NCBI GenBank assembly: GCA_049515655.1
Contig: JBEKTW010000010.1
Coordinates: 1 to 64,000 of the forward strand
Source of the DNA: JBEKTW01 sp049515655
GTDB lineage: Bacteria; Bacteroidota; Ignavibacteria; UBA10030; SZUA-254
DNA length: 64,000 nt
Direction of reading: 5' to 3'
Within the stretch, counting starts at the first letter, position 1, and the number at the start of each line of letters is the position of its first letter. The notes under the pieces were generated by a model. The model was not told the DNA's origin. It saw only the letters and a list, made by a program, of their open reading frames with translations, and did not search any database. Shown piece after piece: positions 1-10,411 of the stretch. The translations under genes were made by a program, and so were the position numbers.

Positions 1-1166
<1,166 letters not shown>

Positions 1167-1353
1167 AAGTTTAAAACTTCCAACTTCGAGCCTGATCTTG
1201 CTGCCCTGCCCTGCAACCTTAACGGTTGAGGACAGGAAGTTGAAGCTCCTGAAAAACTGACTTAAGAGCTGTGCACACTATGTCAAAGAACACTTGAAAT
1301 AAACGTCCCGATTCCGGGAAAAGGAATCGGAACCACCATCTGAATGGGCTAAT

Positions 1354-1382
1354 AATATACGAACTTTTTGCCAATATGTCAA
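1354..1382 (-). promoter_or_regulatory. Sigma70-type promoter for the rRNA operon
   Basis: On the minus strand TTGACA (1377-1382) and TATATT (1354-1359) are separated by exactly 17 bases, a near-consensus housekeeping promoter about 190 bp upstream of 16S. The leader between holds an inverted repeat (GATTCC/GGAATC, near 1308-1331) and a TTTGACATA stretch resembling the leader signals often seen before 16S. The same hexamer pair and spacing recurs elsewhere in the window. Confidence 0.75.
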
Positions 1383-1453
1383 GAATTTTCCTCTTTTCCC
1401 CAGGAATATTTTATTTGCCAATTTGCTGCCAGAATGCCCCTTTTTGAGCGCCC

Positions 1454-2641
1454 CTAAGAACGGCCACTTTCCGCTGCCACGGAGAACTCCTGCTCTAGCA
1501 TCTTGTAAACCTTTACCAAGGGGATTTCCCTCTCCACTGCAATCCTCTTGCATTCCTCAAACTCAGGAATCAACCGCTCGTGTCCCTCGTCCATCACAAC
1601 CTTCGCTCTGACCATGCCGAATTGAGTGCGCACTTCTCTCTGACTCCGTACGAGTTTCTTCCGTTCGCTCGGCTGGATCCGAACCCCGAGCGTCGTCGTC
1701 TCTGCGAAGAAAACCTGAAGGACATTGTCTAATCTGCTGCGCCCCACCAGAGCGGAGACCAGAATCCCCGGCCTCCCTTTCTTCATGATGACCGGAATGA
1801 GGTACGCATCCTGAGCACCCGACGAAAGCAGCCGATCAATGACGTACGGATAAATCTCGGGATTCATGTCATCGATGTTCGTCTCCACAACGAGCGTTTC
1901 GTCGTCGTCATACGCCGGCAGCAGCTCTCCGACCAGAACCCGCAGAACGTTCGGAACATGGGGGATCTCCCTCGTCCCGGCACCGTACCCGACACTCTCC
2001 ACCCTCATGCGTTCAGCCGAGAGGACGCCTGACGACATCGCTTTGATAATCGCCGCCCCCGTCGGGGTCGTCAATTCGAACGGTATGTCGGTAAGAACGA
2101 CCGGATAGTGTCTCAGGATCTCCATCGCCGCAGGCCCGGGAAGGGGAAGCTTTCCGTGTTCCGTATCGATAAAACCACCGCTTCCCATCTTGACGGGTGA
2201 GGAATAAATCCCCTGCACCCCGAGCTGCTCAAAACAAATCGACGCTCCGACAATATCAACGATAGAATCCAGCATCCCGACTTCATGAAAGTGGATTTTT
2301 TCAATCGAGGTATTGTGAACTTTGGCCTCCGCCTTTGCCAGCTCCATAAAGATTTTCTTTGCACCATCCTTGACGCGCAAGCTCAGCAGACTCTCGTCGA
2401 TTATTTTGAAAACATCTGACAGGTGTCGACGGCGTTTCTCTTCCGCCGATATGACCACATCGAGTTTCACTGCGGTGATGCCGTTTCGTTCAACATGGGA
2501 AGCCTCCAGTTCCACACCACGGAGATTGAGCTTCTGAATCTCCGCGCGAAGAACATCCATTGAGAGGCCGGCGCTGACGAACGCGCCGAGTGTCATGTCG
2601 CCGCTCACGCCGGCGACTGTATCAAAGTACGCAATCTTCAT
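1454..2641 (-). CDS. larC: Nickel-pincer cofactor biosynthesis protein LarC
   Basis: LarC inserts nickel into the pyridinium dithiocarboxylate mononucleotide to finish the nickel-pincer cofactor of lactate racemase and related LarA enzymes. The 395-residue product starts with the family signature MKIAYFDTVAGVSGDMTLG and has the histidine-rich HFHEVGMLDSIVDIVG segment and the later ETNIDDMNPE motif. I chose the ATG at 2641 because AAGGAGAG lies 10 bases upstream; an in-frame extension to 2815 would run into waaA. Some homologues are split by a programmed frameshift, but this one is a single frame. LarA, LarB and LarE are not in the window, so the client enzyme must be elsewhere. It lies 16 bp downstream of waaA, probably co-transcribed. 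Confidence 0.93.
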   Translation of the reverse strand: MKIAYFDTVAGVSGDMTLGAFVSAGLSMDVLRAEIQKLNLRGVELEASHVERNGITAVKLDVVISAEEKRRRHLSDVFKIIDESLLSLRVKDGAKKIFMELAKAEAKVHNTSIEKIHFHEVGMLDSIVDIVGASICFEQLGVQGIYSSPVKMGSGGFIDTEHGKLPLPGPAAMEILRHYPVVLTDIPFELTTPTGAAIIKAMSSGVLSAERMRVESVGYGAGTREIPHVPNVLRVLVGELLPAYDDDETLVVETNIDDMNPEIYPYVIDRLLSSGAQDAYLIPVIMKKGRPGILVSALVGRSRLDNVLQVFFAETTTLGVRIQPSERKKLVRSQREVRTQFGMVRAKVVMDEGHERLIPEFEECKRIAVEREIPLVKVYKMLEQEFSVAAESGRS

Positions 2642-2657
2642 ATCGTTACCGCTCTCC

Positions 2658-3932
2658 TTATAAGACTCTTTCGAGATAGGAAAGGAATCGCTTCGTCGCA
2701 CCGACATTCCGGCGAACGAACTCAAGAGCATCCTGTCCAGCACGGCGTCGCGGCTCATCGTTTTCGATGAGCATCCGGAATTGTCGATAGAGCTCCTCTG
2801 CATTCGTCCCGACAAACGCCGCCCCTGACGCGATGAGCTTCAGCGCTTCCTGAGAATTTTCATGTTTCGGACCGATGACAAGCGGAATGCCATAGGCGGC
2901 CGGTTCAAGAACATTGTGCACTCCCTGCCGGAAACTCCCTCCGACGTATGCCACGTGGGCGTATTGATACAGGGCCATCAAGATACCGACACTGTCGATG
3001 ATGATTAACCGTTCATTATTGTAATCGCTCAGCATCGAAAACCGGATTGACGAAATCTGAGCGTTCAACCTGTATTCGATGCGCTCCAGAGTTTCCATGT
3101 TGGGTTCATGGGGAACGAGAATAACCAAAAGATCAGGATACACGGCAACGAGCTTGCGGACAGCGGGGAATAACTCATCCTCGTCTTCCTGCCAGCTGCT
3201 GCCGACCACCAAGAGTTTCTTCCCATCGATGACCGACGCGGGCAGGTAATGATGGGTCTTCGAATCCGCGCTCCGCTGCCACACCTGGTCGTACCGAGTA
3301 TCGCCCATAACATCGACGAGCGGATGGTTAAGGTCGAAAGATTCAAACATCCTCTTATCGGATTCGGAAACTGTCAAAATGTAATCGAGTGAGTTATATA
3401 CGGCGCGATGGAATTGTTTTGCCAACGGAAGACTTCTGGCACTGTTTTGACGGAGTGTGGCATTCGCGATAAAAATCGGAATTTTTGCCCGCTGCAACGC
3501 CCGGAGATGGTTGGGCCAGAGGTCGTACCTCACCATGACCGCAGCCGAAGGCCGGACCAGGCTGACAAAACGTTCGGCATTCCGCGAGGAGTCGAACGGC
3601 AGGTACGTAATGATATCAGCGGGCTTATATGCCCCCGCATGTTCATAGCCGGAAGGAGAAAAAAAGGAGACAACGATCTCTACAGAAGGGTTCCGTTTCT
3701 TCAACTCTGCGATAATTGGTTTTGCCTGTTCAAACTCACCCATGGAAGACGAGTGGAACCAAATTCGCCTCGTATTCCCCGGAAGCCGGCCAACGTTCGT
3801 CTGCAAATTGCAGAAGAGATCCTTCCTGCCCCGAATTCCTCTCCGCACTTTGGGGTCGATCAATCGAAAAATCTGAAACGCTACCCAACCAAGAGGAATG
3901 ACGAGAAAATCATATATGATCCACCAGACCAT
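2658..3932 (-). CDS. waaA: 3-deoxy-D-manno-octulosonic acid (Kdo) transferase
   Basis: WaaA transfers Kdo from CMP-Kdo to the lipid A precursor on the cytoplasmic face of the inner membrane, the first step of LPS core assembly. The 424-residue protein has the usual length. An N-terminal hydrophobic anchor (about 1-24) is followed by HSSSMGEFEQ at 60-69, where Glu66 matches the catalytic base of GT30 enzymes. A C-terminal donor-binding lobe follows (GGSFRQGVHNVLEPAAYG, then a KHENSQEA segment). It is the first gene of a short LPS run with larC downstream, and the GT9 glycosyltransferase lies 89 bp upstream on the same strand. Its presence implies a Gram-negative outer membrane. Confidence 0.95.
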   Translation of the reverse strand: MVWWIIYDFLVIPLGWVAFQIFRLIDPKVRRGIRGRKDLFCNLQTNVGRLPGNTRRIWFHSSSMGEFEQAKPIIAELKKRNPSVEIVVSFFSPSGYEHAGAYKPADIITYLPFDSSRNAERFVSLVRPSAAVMVRYDLWPNHLRALQRAKIPIFIANATLRQNSARSLPLAKQFHRAVYNSLDYILTVSESDKRMFESFDLNHPLVDVMGDTRYDQVWQRSADSKTHHYLPASVIDGKKLLVVGSSWQEDEDELFPAVRKLVAVYPDLLVILVPHEPNMETLERIEYRLNAQISSIRFSMLSDYNNERLIIIDSVGILMALYQYAHVAYVGGSFRQGVHNVLEPAAYGIPLVIGPKHENSQEALKLIASGAAFVGTNAEELYRQFRMLIENDEPRRRAGQDALEFVRRNVGATKRFLSYLERVL

Positions 3933-4021
3933 GTGTTCTTATGACTCCGTAGCTTGAAAAGTGACACCGACGACGATCATGCTGCCCTGCATGATGCGGG
4001 TCAGCGGTCATCGGATGCGGT

Positions 4022-5086
4022 TCACGAAGTGTGCTGTTCTGTGTTATTGACTAATTGACTCACGGCATTCATCACATCATCAACGAGGACGTCCTTCATG
4101 CATTTAAAGTGGCCCTTCGGGCATTGTTCCAATCCGATATGCGAGCACGGTCGGCAGGAAAGACCTTTGCTTTCCATGACAATGCTTTCCGTGCCGTACG
4201 GGAAAAATCCAAATTCGCGGACCGTTGAGCCAAAGACCGCCACGATCCTCCGCTGTCTCGCGGCGGCAAGGTGCATGACGCCCGTATCGTTGCAGATAAC
4301 AACGTCGCAAGAATCAAGCGCAGCGGCAGTTTCGAGGAGCGAGAACCGCCCGGCAAATATCTCGGCGACGCCCGAGCCGCTCGCGGTATTAATCATCTGA
4401 GCGATGTCTCCGCAATATTCAACATCTTCCTTTCCACCGAAGACAAGAATCTTCGCCTTGCGTTCTTTCGCGTACAGTACCCCCAGCTCCACGAACCGTT
4501 CCTGCGGCCACCGCTTTGTGAAATGTTTCGCCGCCGGTGCGAATCCGATGACCGTATCGTACCGCTCGAGCCTGAATTTACTAAGCGCAGAAGAAACCGC
4601 AAACATCGTTTCATCCGGGATAAACAGCTCGAGCCCTTTGCTGTCATCGCTGATTCCAAGACGCATGGCGGTTTCAAGATAGCGCTCGGCAACCGGTATA
4701 ATGCGGTCATAAAAATTCAACTTGGAATGCACCAAGAAAAAACGATCGACCACACGCTTGTTCACCACCCCAATGGATTTTGCCCCGGAGAAACCCCGCA
4801 GATAACGACTCCGGAGACTATTATGGATATCAAGGATCACGTCGTAATGTTCCTCGCGAATCCTCTTCTTCAGGTCTTTCAACTCACGCCTATCGGCCGT
4901 TCGTAACTCTATGACCGTCGAAAGATGATGACTGAACTTCACGAGCTCGGCAAACTCGGATTTCACGAGGAAATCAATCTGTGCTGCCGGGTACCTTGTA
5001 CGAACTGCTCGAACGAGAGGGGATGCCAGAACAATGTCGCCGATGGAGCTGAATCGAATAATTAGAATTTTTTGGAGATCTTCCAT
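4022..5086 (-). CDS. Glycosyltransferase family 9 (heptosyltransferase-like)
   Basis: The 354-residue protein matches the ADP-heptose:LPS heptosyltransferase family. It has the N-terminal IRFSSIGDIVLASPLVRA motif, a central GFAPAAKHFTKRWP substrate loop and the C-terminal CNDTGVMHLAAA donor motif. It probably adds heptose to the LPS inner core at the cytoplasmic face. This fits waaA next to it and gmhB (heptose precursor pathway) at 26135. A cysteine-rich tail (CRPC, CPKGHFKC, about 312-330) is common in this family. Which heptosyltransferase (WaaC, WaaF or WaaQ type) cannot be decided by eye. The start at 5086 has only a weak ribosome-binding site. Confidence 0.88.
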   Translation of the reverse strand: MEDLQKILIIRFSSIGDIVLASPLVRAVRTRYPAAQIDFLVKSEFAELVKFSHHLSTVIELRTADRRELKDLKKRIREEHYDVILDIHNSLRSRYLRGFSGAKSIGVVNKRVVDRFFLVHSKLNFYDRIIPVAERYLETAMRLGISDDSKGLELFIPDETMFAVSSALSKFRLERYDTVIGFAPAAKHFTKRWPQERFVELGVLYAKERKAKILVFGGKEDVEYCGDIAQMINTASGSGVAEIFAGRFSLLETAAALDSCDVVICNDTGVMHLAAARQRRIVAVFGSTVREFGFFPYGTESIVMESKGLSCRPCSHIGLEQCPKGHFKCMKDVLVDDVMNAVSQLVNNTEQHTS

Positions 5087-5165
5087 GCGACAGCAACAAA
5101 CTTACCAATTTTTGCGGGAAATTGCAAGATGGAAAAGTTGACCCTCCATTTTGTTGGAGCGGTAA

Positions 5166-5229
5166 GGTAACCTTCCCCCTGTAGAAGGTTACCTTCTACA
5201 ATGTTATTCCTAAGCTGAAGGTAACCTTC
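5166..5229. repeat. GGTAACCTTC hairpin repeats
   Basis: GGTAACCTTC (5166-5175) and GAAGGTTACC (5184-5193) form a perfect 10-bp stem with an 8-nt loop. A third copy, GAAGGTAACCTTC, at 5217-5229 is itself a near-perfect palindrome. The repeats fill the gap between the macro-domain gene and the GT9 gene. They may form a transcription terminator or be a small dispersed palindrome family. No T-tract follows, so Rho-independent termination is not clear. Confidence 0.6.
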
Positions 5230-5243
5230 GTCTCTGAAAAAGA

Positions 5244-5792
5244 TTACATGTGACTCTGCCGCTTGCTTGAGAATTGCAGCTTCAGTTCTTGCTCGAAGGT
5301 GTCGAAAGTTGACTTGTCGAAAAGCACAAACCGGATCGTACGCACACTTTTTGCCTTCTGGAGGAAATCAATCGCCTCGGTAAGCATAACCTTCGCACAA
5401 TAAAAGGTCGAGAAACCCCCGACTCCGGTGCCCAGGGCGGGCAGACTGATTGACACGAGATGATGATCGTCGGCGAGTTGCAGGGAATTTCGGGTGGCGT
5501 CCTTCACTTTCTTCGCATCCGTATGGAGGTCCTGTCCCATCGCCGCGGCATGGATAACGTACTTTGCCTTGAGTTTGCCTCCTCCGGTGACAACGGCCCG
5601 CCCAATCTCAACAGGCCCCTGAGCGACAGCTTCACGCTCAATCTCGTCGCCGCCTCTTCGCTTGATCGCGCCGGCGACCCCCGCGCCCATCCAGAGATGG
5701 TTGTTCGCCGCGTTCACGATCGCTTCGGTGTCCTGCTCTGCGATGTCCCCCTGGACGATCTCGACGAGGCCATTGTTGATGTGAATCTGCAT
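5244..5792 (-). CDS. Macro-domain protein (ADP-ribose/O-acetyl-ADP-ribose binding)
   Basis: The 182-residue protein is essentially one macro domain. VNAANN at 26-31 and the GAGVAGAI loop at 36-43 bind the distal ribose, and ALGTGVGGFS at 119-128 is the diphosphate loop. Family members bind ADP-ribose and often hydrolyse O-acetyl-ADP-ribose or remove mono-ADP-ribose from proteins; which applies here is not clear from sequence. It sits between an LPS gene and a sensor kinase, all minus, with 130 bp of empty sequence to the kinase. No ADP-ribosyltransferase or sirtuin is adjacent, so its context is uninformative. Confidence 0.9.
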   Translation of the reverse strand: MQIHINNGLVEIVQGDIAEQDTEAIVNAANNHLWMGAGVAGAIKRRGGDEIEREAVAQGPVEIGRAVVTGGGKLKAKYVIHAAAMGQDLHTDAKKVKDATRNSLQLADDHHLVSISLPALGTGVGGFSTFYCAKVMLTEAIDFLQKAKSVRTIRFVLFDKSTFDTFEQELKLQFSSKRQSHM

Positions 5793-5922
5793 GTGAGAAA
5801 CTCACTCATCACCGACGAAGAGGACGGCTCACCCCGCAACATACGGGGATGAATCCGCCGGCCGTTGAGTTCTTGCCCCTGACCAGTCCTCTTGATGTTC
5901 GGAAAACTCTGTCGATGTTCGC

Positions 5923-7560
5923 TCAGTCCGGATTAATGGGGAGAATCAACCGAACGGTGGTGCCCTTTCCCATTTCGCTGTCAATCTCGATCCTCCCTTT
6001 GTGGTCGTCAACGATCTTCTTGACAATCGCCATACCGAGTCCCGTGCCATGTTTCTTCCCATAGGTGACAAACGGCTCGAAGATCTTCGCTTTGACCTCG
6101 GGAGGCATTCCGGTTCCCGTGTCAATGAACTCGATGGCCAAACCGCCGTCTTTCTGCAACGTGATGACGGTCAATTGACCGCCGTTCGGCATCGCGTCGG
6201 CTGCGTTGCCCGCGATATTGTAGAAAACGCGCATGAGTTTGTCCTGATCGACCTTGACGGTACCCGCGAATTGCAGGTTACGCTGTAACTGCACGTTCCT
6301 TTTGGTGAGGTCCTTCTCGACAAAGGTCAGCACCATCTCTATTAACTCTCCGAAGTCGCATTCCTGGATATTCGTCGAGCTGACACCGCGCGAGAAATCC
6401 AGAATTTCCTGGGTCATGTTCACAAAGCGGTCTATTTGCTTCATCATATCGTCGGCAAGTTTTGTAACTTCGGCATCCGGTGACTTTTTCTTCATGACCT
6501 GGGCATACACGCGAAGCGTGCCCATCGGGTTCTTGATGTCATGAATGATCGTACTGGCCATTCTTCCCACCGCCGAAAGCCGCTCGCTGGAGACCATTTG
6601 TTGGGCGAGCTGCGCGTTCTCTACAGCGATCGACGCATGAATGGAGAGCGCTCCGAGTAATTCCTCGTCATCTTTGGTAAACGGACCGCGCTTCTTGTTG
6701 AGCAATTGAAAGACGCCGATGGTTTTTCCATCCTTGTTCTGCATCGGCATGCACAGGATGGTCGTGGTCTTGTAACCACTCTTTTTGTCGACCTCCGGAT
6801 TGAAGCGGGAATCGGCGTACGCATCGGGGATATTGATTGTCTCTCCCGTTGCGGCAACATGTCCGGCAATTCCCTTCCCGAAAGGCAGACGGATTTCGAC
6901 CATGGAAGCGCCCTGGAGAACTTTCGACCACAGTTCCTGCTTTACATCGTCGATGAGATAGACCGTCCCCCGGTCGGCGTTAAGCGCGCTCGTGGCGGTC
7001 TCCAGGATAATGCCAAGCAACTTGTCCACGTCGAGAGAAGAATTGACGCTTTTGCTCGCGTCGATGAGTTTGCGCATCTTCTCCACCTGGCGCTGCGCCG
7101 CTTCGTTAAAACGCTCGCACTGGAGAATGACCACCTCGTCAACCGTCCGCAACCTGACACTCAACATACGAAGGAGGCTCTGCTGAAAAGCCTGGCTCTT
7201 CTTCACCAAGCCGGCGAAATCCTCCCTCGGGAGAGGAACAACGGAGCAGTCGGTTTGCGCAATCGCTGCTGCCGACTTGGGACGATTATCAATCAATTCC
7301 ATTTCACCAAAAAAATCACCTTCATGGATAACTGCCAGCACCACTTCCTCACCAAACCTCATTTTCTTTGCGATTCTCACGGTCCCCGAAAGCACAAGGT
7401 ACAAACAACCGGTTTCGCTCCCGTCGTCGAAGATCAGTTCTCCGGCTTGGTAAAGACGCTCGCGCAGCTTTGGAAGAATGGGTTTGAGTGTGGATTCGTC
7501 GACAGCCTCGAGAAGAACATTCCGACGGACTTTGTCGATTAATGAGGAATTGTTTGCCAT
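5923..7560 (-). CDS. Sensor histidine kinase with cNMP-binding and GAF domains
   Basis: The 545-residue soluble kinase has a cyclic-nucleotide-binding fold (about 20-135, with GDFFGEMELIDNRP resembling the phosphate-binding cassette), a linker helix and a GAF domain (about 165-320). A HisKA dimerisation domain follows, with the phosphoacceptor at His340 (IIHDIKNP), then a HATPase with an N box (NIAGNAADAMP), G1 (DTGTGMPPE) and G2 (GTGLGMAIVKK). All key residues are present. There is no membrane segment, so it should sense an intracellular ligand such as cAMP or another small molecule. No response regulator is adjacent, so it is an orphan kinase. GGAGCGGCTGCA precedes the ATG at a good distance. 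Confidence 0.93.
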   Translation of the reverse strand: MANNSSLIDKVRRNVLLEAVDESTLKPILPKLRERLYQAGELIFDDGSETGCLYLVLSGTVRIAKKMRFGEEVVLAVIHEGDFFGEMELIDNRPKSAAAIAQTDCSVVPLPREDFAGLVKKSQAFQQSLLRMLSVRLRTVDEVVILQCERFNEAAQRQVEKMRKLIDASKSVNSSLDVDKLLGIILETATSALNADRGTVYLIDDVKQELWSKVLQGASMVEIRLPFGKGIAGHVAATGETINIPDAYADSRFNPEVDKKSGYKTTTILCMPMQNKDGKTIGVFQLLNKKRGPFTKDDEELLGALSIHASIAVENAQLAQQMVSSERLSAVGRMASTIIHDIKNPMGTLRVYAQVMKKKSPDAEVTKLADDMMKQIDRFVNMTQEILDFSRGVSSTNIQECDFGELIEMVLTFVEKDLTKRNVQLQRNLQFAGTVKVDQDKLMRVFYNIAGNAADAMPNGGQLTVITLQKDGGLAIEFIDTGTGMPPEVKAKIFEPFVTYGKKHGTGLGMAIVKKIVDDHKGRIEIDSEMGKGTTVRLILPINPD

Positions 7561-7761
7561 TGCAGCCGCTCCGTTATGTGTGTTGTGCAGGGAATATCGT
7601 TCGCAATCCCTTCTGCTCTTACTTCAACACTTTTTGACATACCCAGGTTCAATAATATAAAAAGTTGAGGTAAGAAGCAAGGTGAGAGGCACGTGGCCGG
7701 GAGCCACGGTTCCAAAACACAGAGATTCGTTGAATTTAGGCTCATTATTCAATCCAAGTGC

Positions 7762-7790
7762 TTGTAAAATCCGACTTTTGGGACTATATT
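7762..7790 (+). promoter_or_regulatory. Promoter for lptF-lptG
   Basis: TTGTAA (7762-7767) and TATATT (7785-7790) are 17 bases apart, placing the start near 7797, about 11 nt before the lptF ATG. A second candidate pair upstream is TTGACA (7634-7639) with TATAAA (7656-7661), spacing 16. The 247-bp gap between the divergent kinase and lptF holds nothing else I recognise. Confidence 0.55.
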
Positions 7791-7807
7791 ATGAAGAATA
7801 AGGCATC

Positions 7808-9199
7808 ATGCGGCTATCTCTTCACATATTGCGAGCCCACATAGGACCGTTCCTGTTTTCTCTCTTCACGTTGATGTTTGTCTTTTTGTTGCAGTTTGTC
7901 ATGCAATTCATTGACCAGTTGGTAGGTAAGGGGTTGAGCGCGTGGGTTATCGGTCAATTGATCGTGCTCAATCTCGCCTGGATCGTGGTGCTTGCCGTAC
8001 CCATGTCGGTACTGGTGGCCACGCTCATGGCCTTTGGCGGCCTGTCGGCCCAAAATGAAATAACCGCCATGAAGGGGAGCGGAATGAGTCTTTATCGCAT
8101 GATGATGCCCGTCATATTCGCCGCAATCCTCACGACGTATCTGCTTGAAGAATTTGACAATAAGGTTCTTCCCGACGCGAATCATCTTGCCAAAACGCTC
8201 ATCGTCGATATTCGAAGGAAGAAACCCACCTACACGATCGTTCCCGGACTCTTCTCACAGGACATCAGCGGGTACAGCATCCTCGTCAACAAGACATTTG
8301 AACAATCGAACGACCTTGAGGGCGTAACGATTTACGACTACACCGACCCGACAACGAACGTTGTCGTGACGGCGCAGCGGGGAAAGGTGTCCTTCACACC
8401 GGATTATCGAAAGCTGGTCATGGACCTGGAAAATGGCGAGATTCATCAACTGAACAATTCTGATCCCAACTTCTACCGGCGCATGCGGTACAACCAGCAT
8501 CGCATTGTGATGAACGTCGAGGGGTTCGATTTTGAACAATCGGGACCTCAGACATTCTCTCGCGGCGAGAGGGAGATGAGCGCGCACGATATGCAGTTCT
8601 ACGTCGACAGTCTTCAACGGCTGAACAACTCGTCGGAATCGAGCCTTAATCAAGTCGTGGCGGCACGCATCAACGAACTGTACCAACCGTTTGCGGCTCC
8701 TGTTCCGGCCCGGCCCGGATCGACGCGCCAGAACGCCATAACCCGTGCGATGACAGAGGTGCGCAATCTCGCGAATATGATCGACAATCAACTCGTTTTC
8801 ATCAAGTACAATCACGATCAGATCAACGAGTACACGGTCGAAATTCACAAAAAATATTCGATCCCCGTCGCGTGCTTTGTCTTCGTGTTCGTCGGCGCGC
8901 CGCTGGGCATTATGGCAAGGCGCGGGACATTTGGCATCGCCGCCACCCTGAGCCTCGGTTTTTTCCTGATGTACTGGTCGTGCCTGATCGGCGGGGAGAA
9001 ACTTGCCGACCGCGGAATCATCGCTCCATGGACAGGGATGTGGATAGCGAATATCATCCTTTCAGTTCTTGGCACGTACCTCACTATCCGCATGGCCCGG
9101 GAAACTCCCAGCATCGATTGGTCGAGATTTCAACGAATCCTTCCAAAGTCCTGGCGCTCACCGCAGGCAACGCACGTTGAAGGCAACCGAGGACCGTGA
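7808..9199 (+). CDS. lptF: LptF/LptG-family LPS export permease (first copy)
   Basis: This is one of the two membrane subunits of the LptB2FG transporter, which extracts LPS from the inner membrane and passes it to the Lpt bridge. The 463-residue protein has three N-terminal membrane segments (about 12-35, 52-80, 98-118), a periplasmic beta-jellyroll (about 125-265) and three C-terminal segments. The family signatures MSVLVATLMAFGGLSAQNEITAMKGSG and, near 355-375, PVACFVFVFVGAPLGIMARR are present. An extra helical insertion (about 265-345) makes it longer than usual. The stop overlaps the next start by 4 nt (GTGA), typical of a coupled pair. Assigning F versus G is by order only. Confidence 0.9.
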   Translation: MRLSLHILRAHIGPFLFSLFTLMFVFLLQFVMQFIDQLVGKGLSAWVIGQLIVLNLAWIVVLAVPMSVLVATLMAFGGLSAQNEITAMKGSGMSLYRMMMPVIFAAILTTYLLEEFDNKVLPDANHLAKTLIVDIRRKKPTYTIVPGLFSQDISGYSILVNKTFEQSNDLEGVTIYDYTDPTTNVVVTAQRGKVSFTPDYRKLVMDLENGEIHQLNNSDPNFYRRMRYNQHRIVMNVEGFDFEQSGPQTFSRGEREMSAHDMQFYVDSLQRLNNSSESSLNQVVAARINELYQPFAAPVPARPGSTRQNAITRAMTEVRNLANMIDNQLVFIKYNHDQINEYTVEIHKKYSIPVACFVFVFVGAPLGIMARRGTFGIAATLSLGFFLMYWSCLIGGEKLADRGIIAPWTGMWIANIILSVLGTYLTIRMARETPSIDWSRFQRILPKSWRSPQATHVEGNRGP

Positions 9200-10281
9200 A
9201 GCTTATCGACCGTTACATTCTCCGACAGTTCGTCGTCACGGCAATTTTCTCCGTTGTCGCGTTCACTGTTATCTTTGTGGTTGTCGATATGATGGAGAAT
9301 CTCGACAACTTCCTCGACAAACAAGCCACCGTCGGCATCGTCGCAACGTACTACCTGTATTTCATCCCCGAGATCATCAAATTGATGATCCCGGTTGCGA
9401 TGCTCCTTTCCGCGCTATTCACGACGGGACGCCTTTCCACATTCAACGAGCTGACGGCATTGAAATCGAGCGGGATAAGTCTCTACCGCTTCCTCGCACC
9501 CCTTCTGATCTTCTCACTCGTTGTGAGCGGCGTCTCGGTATATTTCAACGGGTGGATCGTGCCGTTTGCCAACAAGAAGAAACTGGAAATCTCGCGCGGC
9601 TATTTTCAAAGAAACATCGAGGTCATCGCCAAGAGCAATATCTTCATCCAGGACAGCCCCACCCGCATCCTTTCGATCGGAGTGTTCGACGACCACCTCA
9701 ACAGCGCCTCGCACGTATCGCTGCAGGATTTTGGAAAGTCCGATCCGACGGTCGTCGTCGACCGCTACGACGCGGACCAGATGCGATGGGATCCCGCCAC
9801 AAAATCGTGGACGCTTATTCACGGGACACAGCGGATCTTCGGAGAAGGAAAGGAGACTATACAACAGTTCAGTTCACTCCCGATGGGTTCGCTCAACTTC
9901 TCACCGGAGGACATACGCAAGAAACAAGAGGTTCCGGATGAAATGGCGTACGAAGATTTGAAACAGTTTATCAAGGATGAGCAGCATGCCGGACACGATA
10001 TTTCCCGGTGGCTGGTCGATTTTTACGGAAAGATCGCTTTCCCGTTCGCGAACTTCATCGTCGTGCTCTTCGGCGTTCCATTTTCGTCTATCAAGCGCCG
10101 CAGCGGATTGGGCGTCGAATTCGGGATTGCTATCGCCATTTGTTTCTTCTACATGATTTTTCTGAAGGTCAGCCAGGCGTTCGGGTACAACGGCGACATC
10201 AATCCCCTCCTTACCGCGTGGCTCGCGAATATCATTTTCCTGGCTGGAGGATTGTTCAATCTGTGGCGTGTTCCGAAGTAG
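9196..10281 (+). CDS. lptG: LptF/LptG-family LPS export permease (second copy)
   Basis: This is the partner of the preceding permease. The 361-residue protein has the normal length and six membrane segments around a periplasmic jellyroll. FTTGRLSTFNELTALKSSGIS lies after the second segment, and FGVPFSSIKRRSGLGVEFGIA before the last ones. It starts at a GTG overlapping the upstream stop, which implies translational coupling and a 1:1 complex. LptB, LptC, LptA and LptD are not in the window. A GC-rich palindromic repeat begins 65 bp after the stop. Confidence 0.9.
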   Translation: MKLIDRYILRQFVVTAIFSVVAFTVIFVVVDMMENLDNFLDKQATVGIVATYYLYFIPEIIKLMIPVAMLLSALFTTGRLSTFNELTALKSSGISLYRFLAPLLIFSLVVSGVSVYFNGWIVPFANKKKLEISRGYFQRNIEVIAKSNIFIQDSPTRILSIGVFDDHLNSASHVSLQDFGKSDPTVVVDRYDADQMRWDPATKSWTLIHGTQRIFGEGKETIQQFSSLPMGSLNFSPEDIRKKQEVPDEMAYEDLKQFIKDEQHAGHDISRWLVDFYGKIAFPFANFIVVLFGVPFSSIKRRSGLGVEFGIAIAICFFYMIFLKVSQAFGYNGDINPLLTAWLANIIFLAGGLFNLWRVPK

Positions 10282-10346
10282 GAGCGGTCAACGACCGGCG
10301 GGTGACGTCACATCATGGAGTGCGGCTGCTTGTTCTGGCTTTTTCG

Positions 10347-10411
10347 AACCCCCCTCGATCCCCCCTTTGAATAAAGGGGGGACGACACATCGCAGGCACG
10401 ACAGGGGGGTT
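10347..10411. repeat. AACCCCCC...GGGGGGTT palindromic element, copy 1
   Basis: This 65-bp unit begins AACCCCCC and ends GGGGGGTT, an 8-bp terminal inverted repeat. A second inverted repeat lies inside (CCCCCCTTT/AAAGGGGGG, around GAAT). A nearly identical unit lies at 10825-10890 and a decayed one at 59542-59579. The stop codon of the DUF559 gene lies on the right end of this copy, so gene and repeat are abutted. Confidence 0.85.

Noticed and set aside
4271..4906. A 211-codon plus-strand open frame
   Set aside because: Antisense to the GT9 gene, with no domain features.
9069..9941. A 290-codon plus-strand open frame across lptF/lptG
   Set aside because: Arg/His-rich translation, out of frame with two convincing LptF/LptG proteins.
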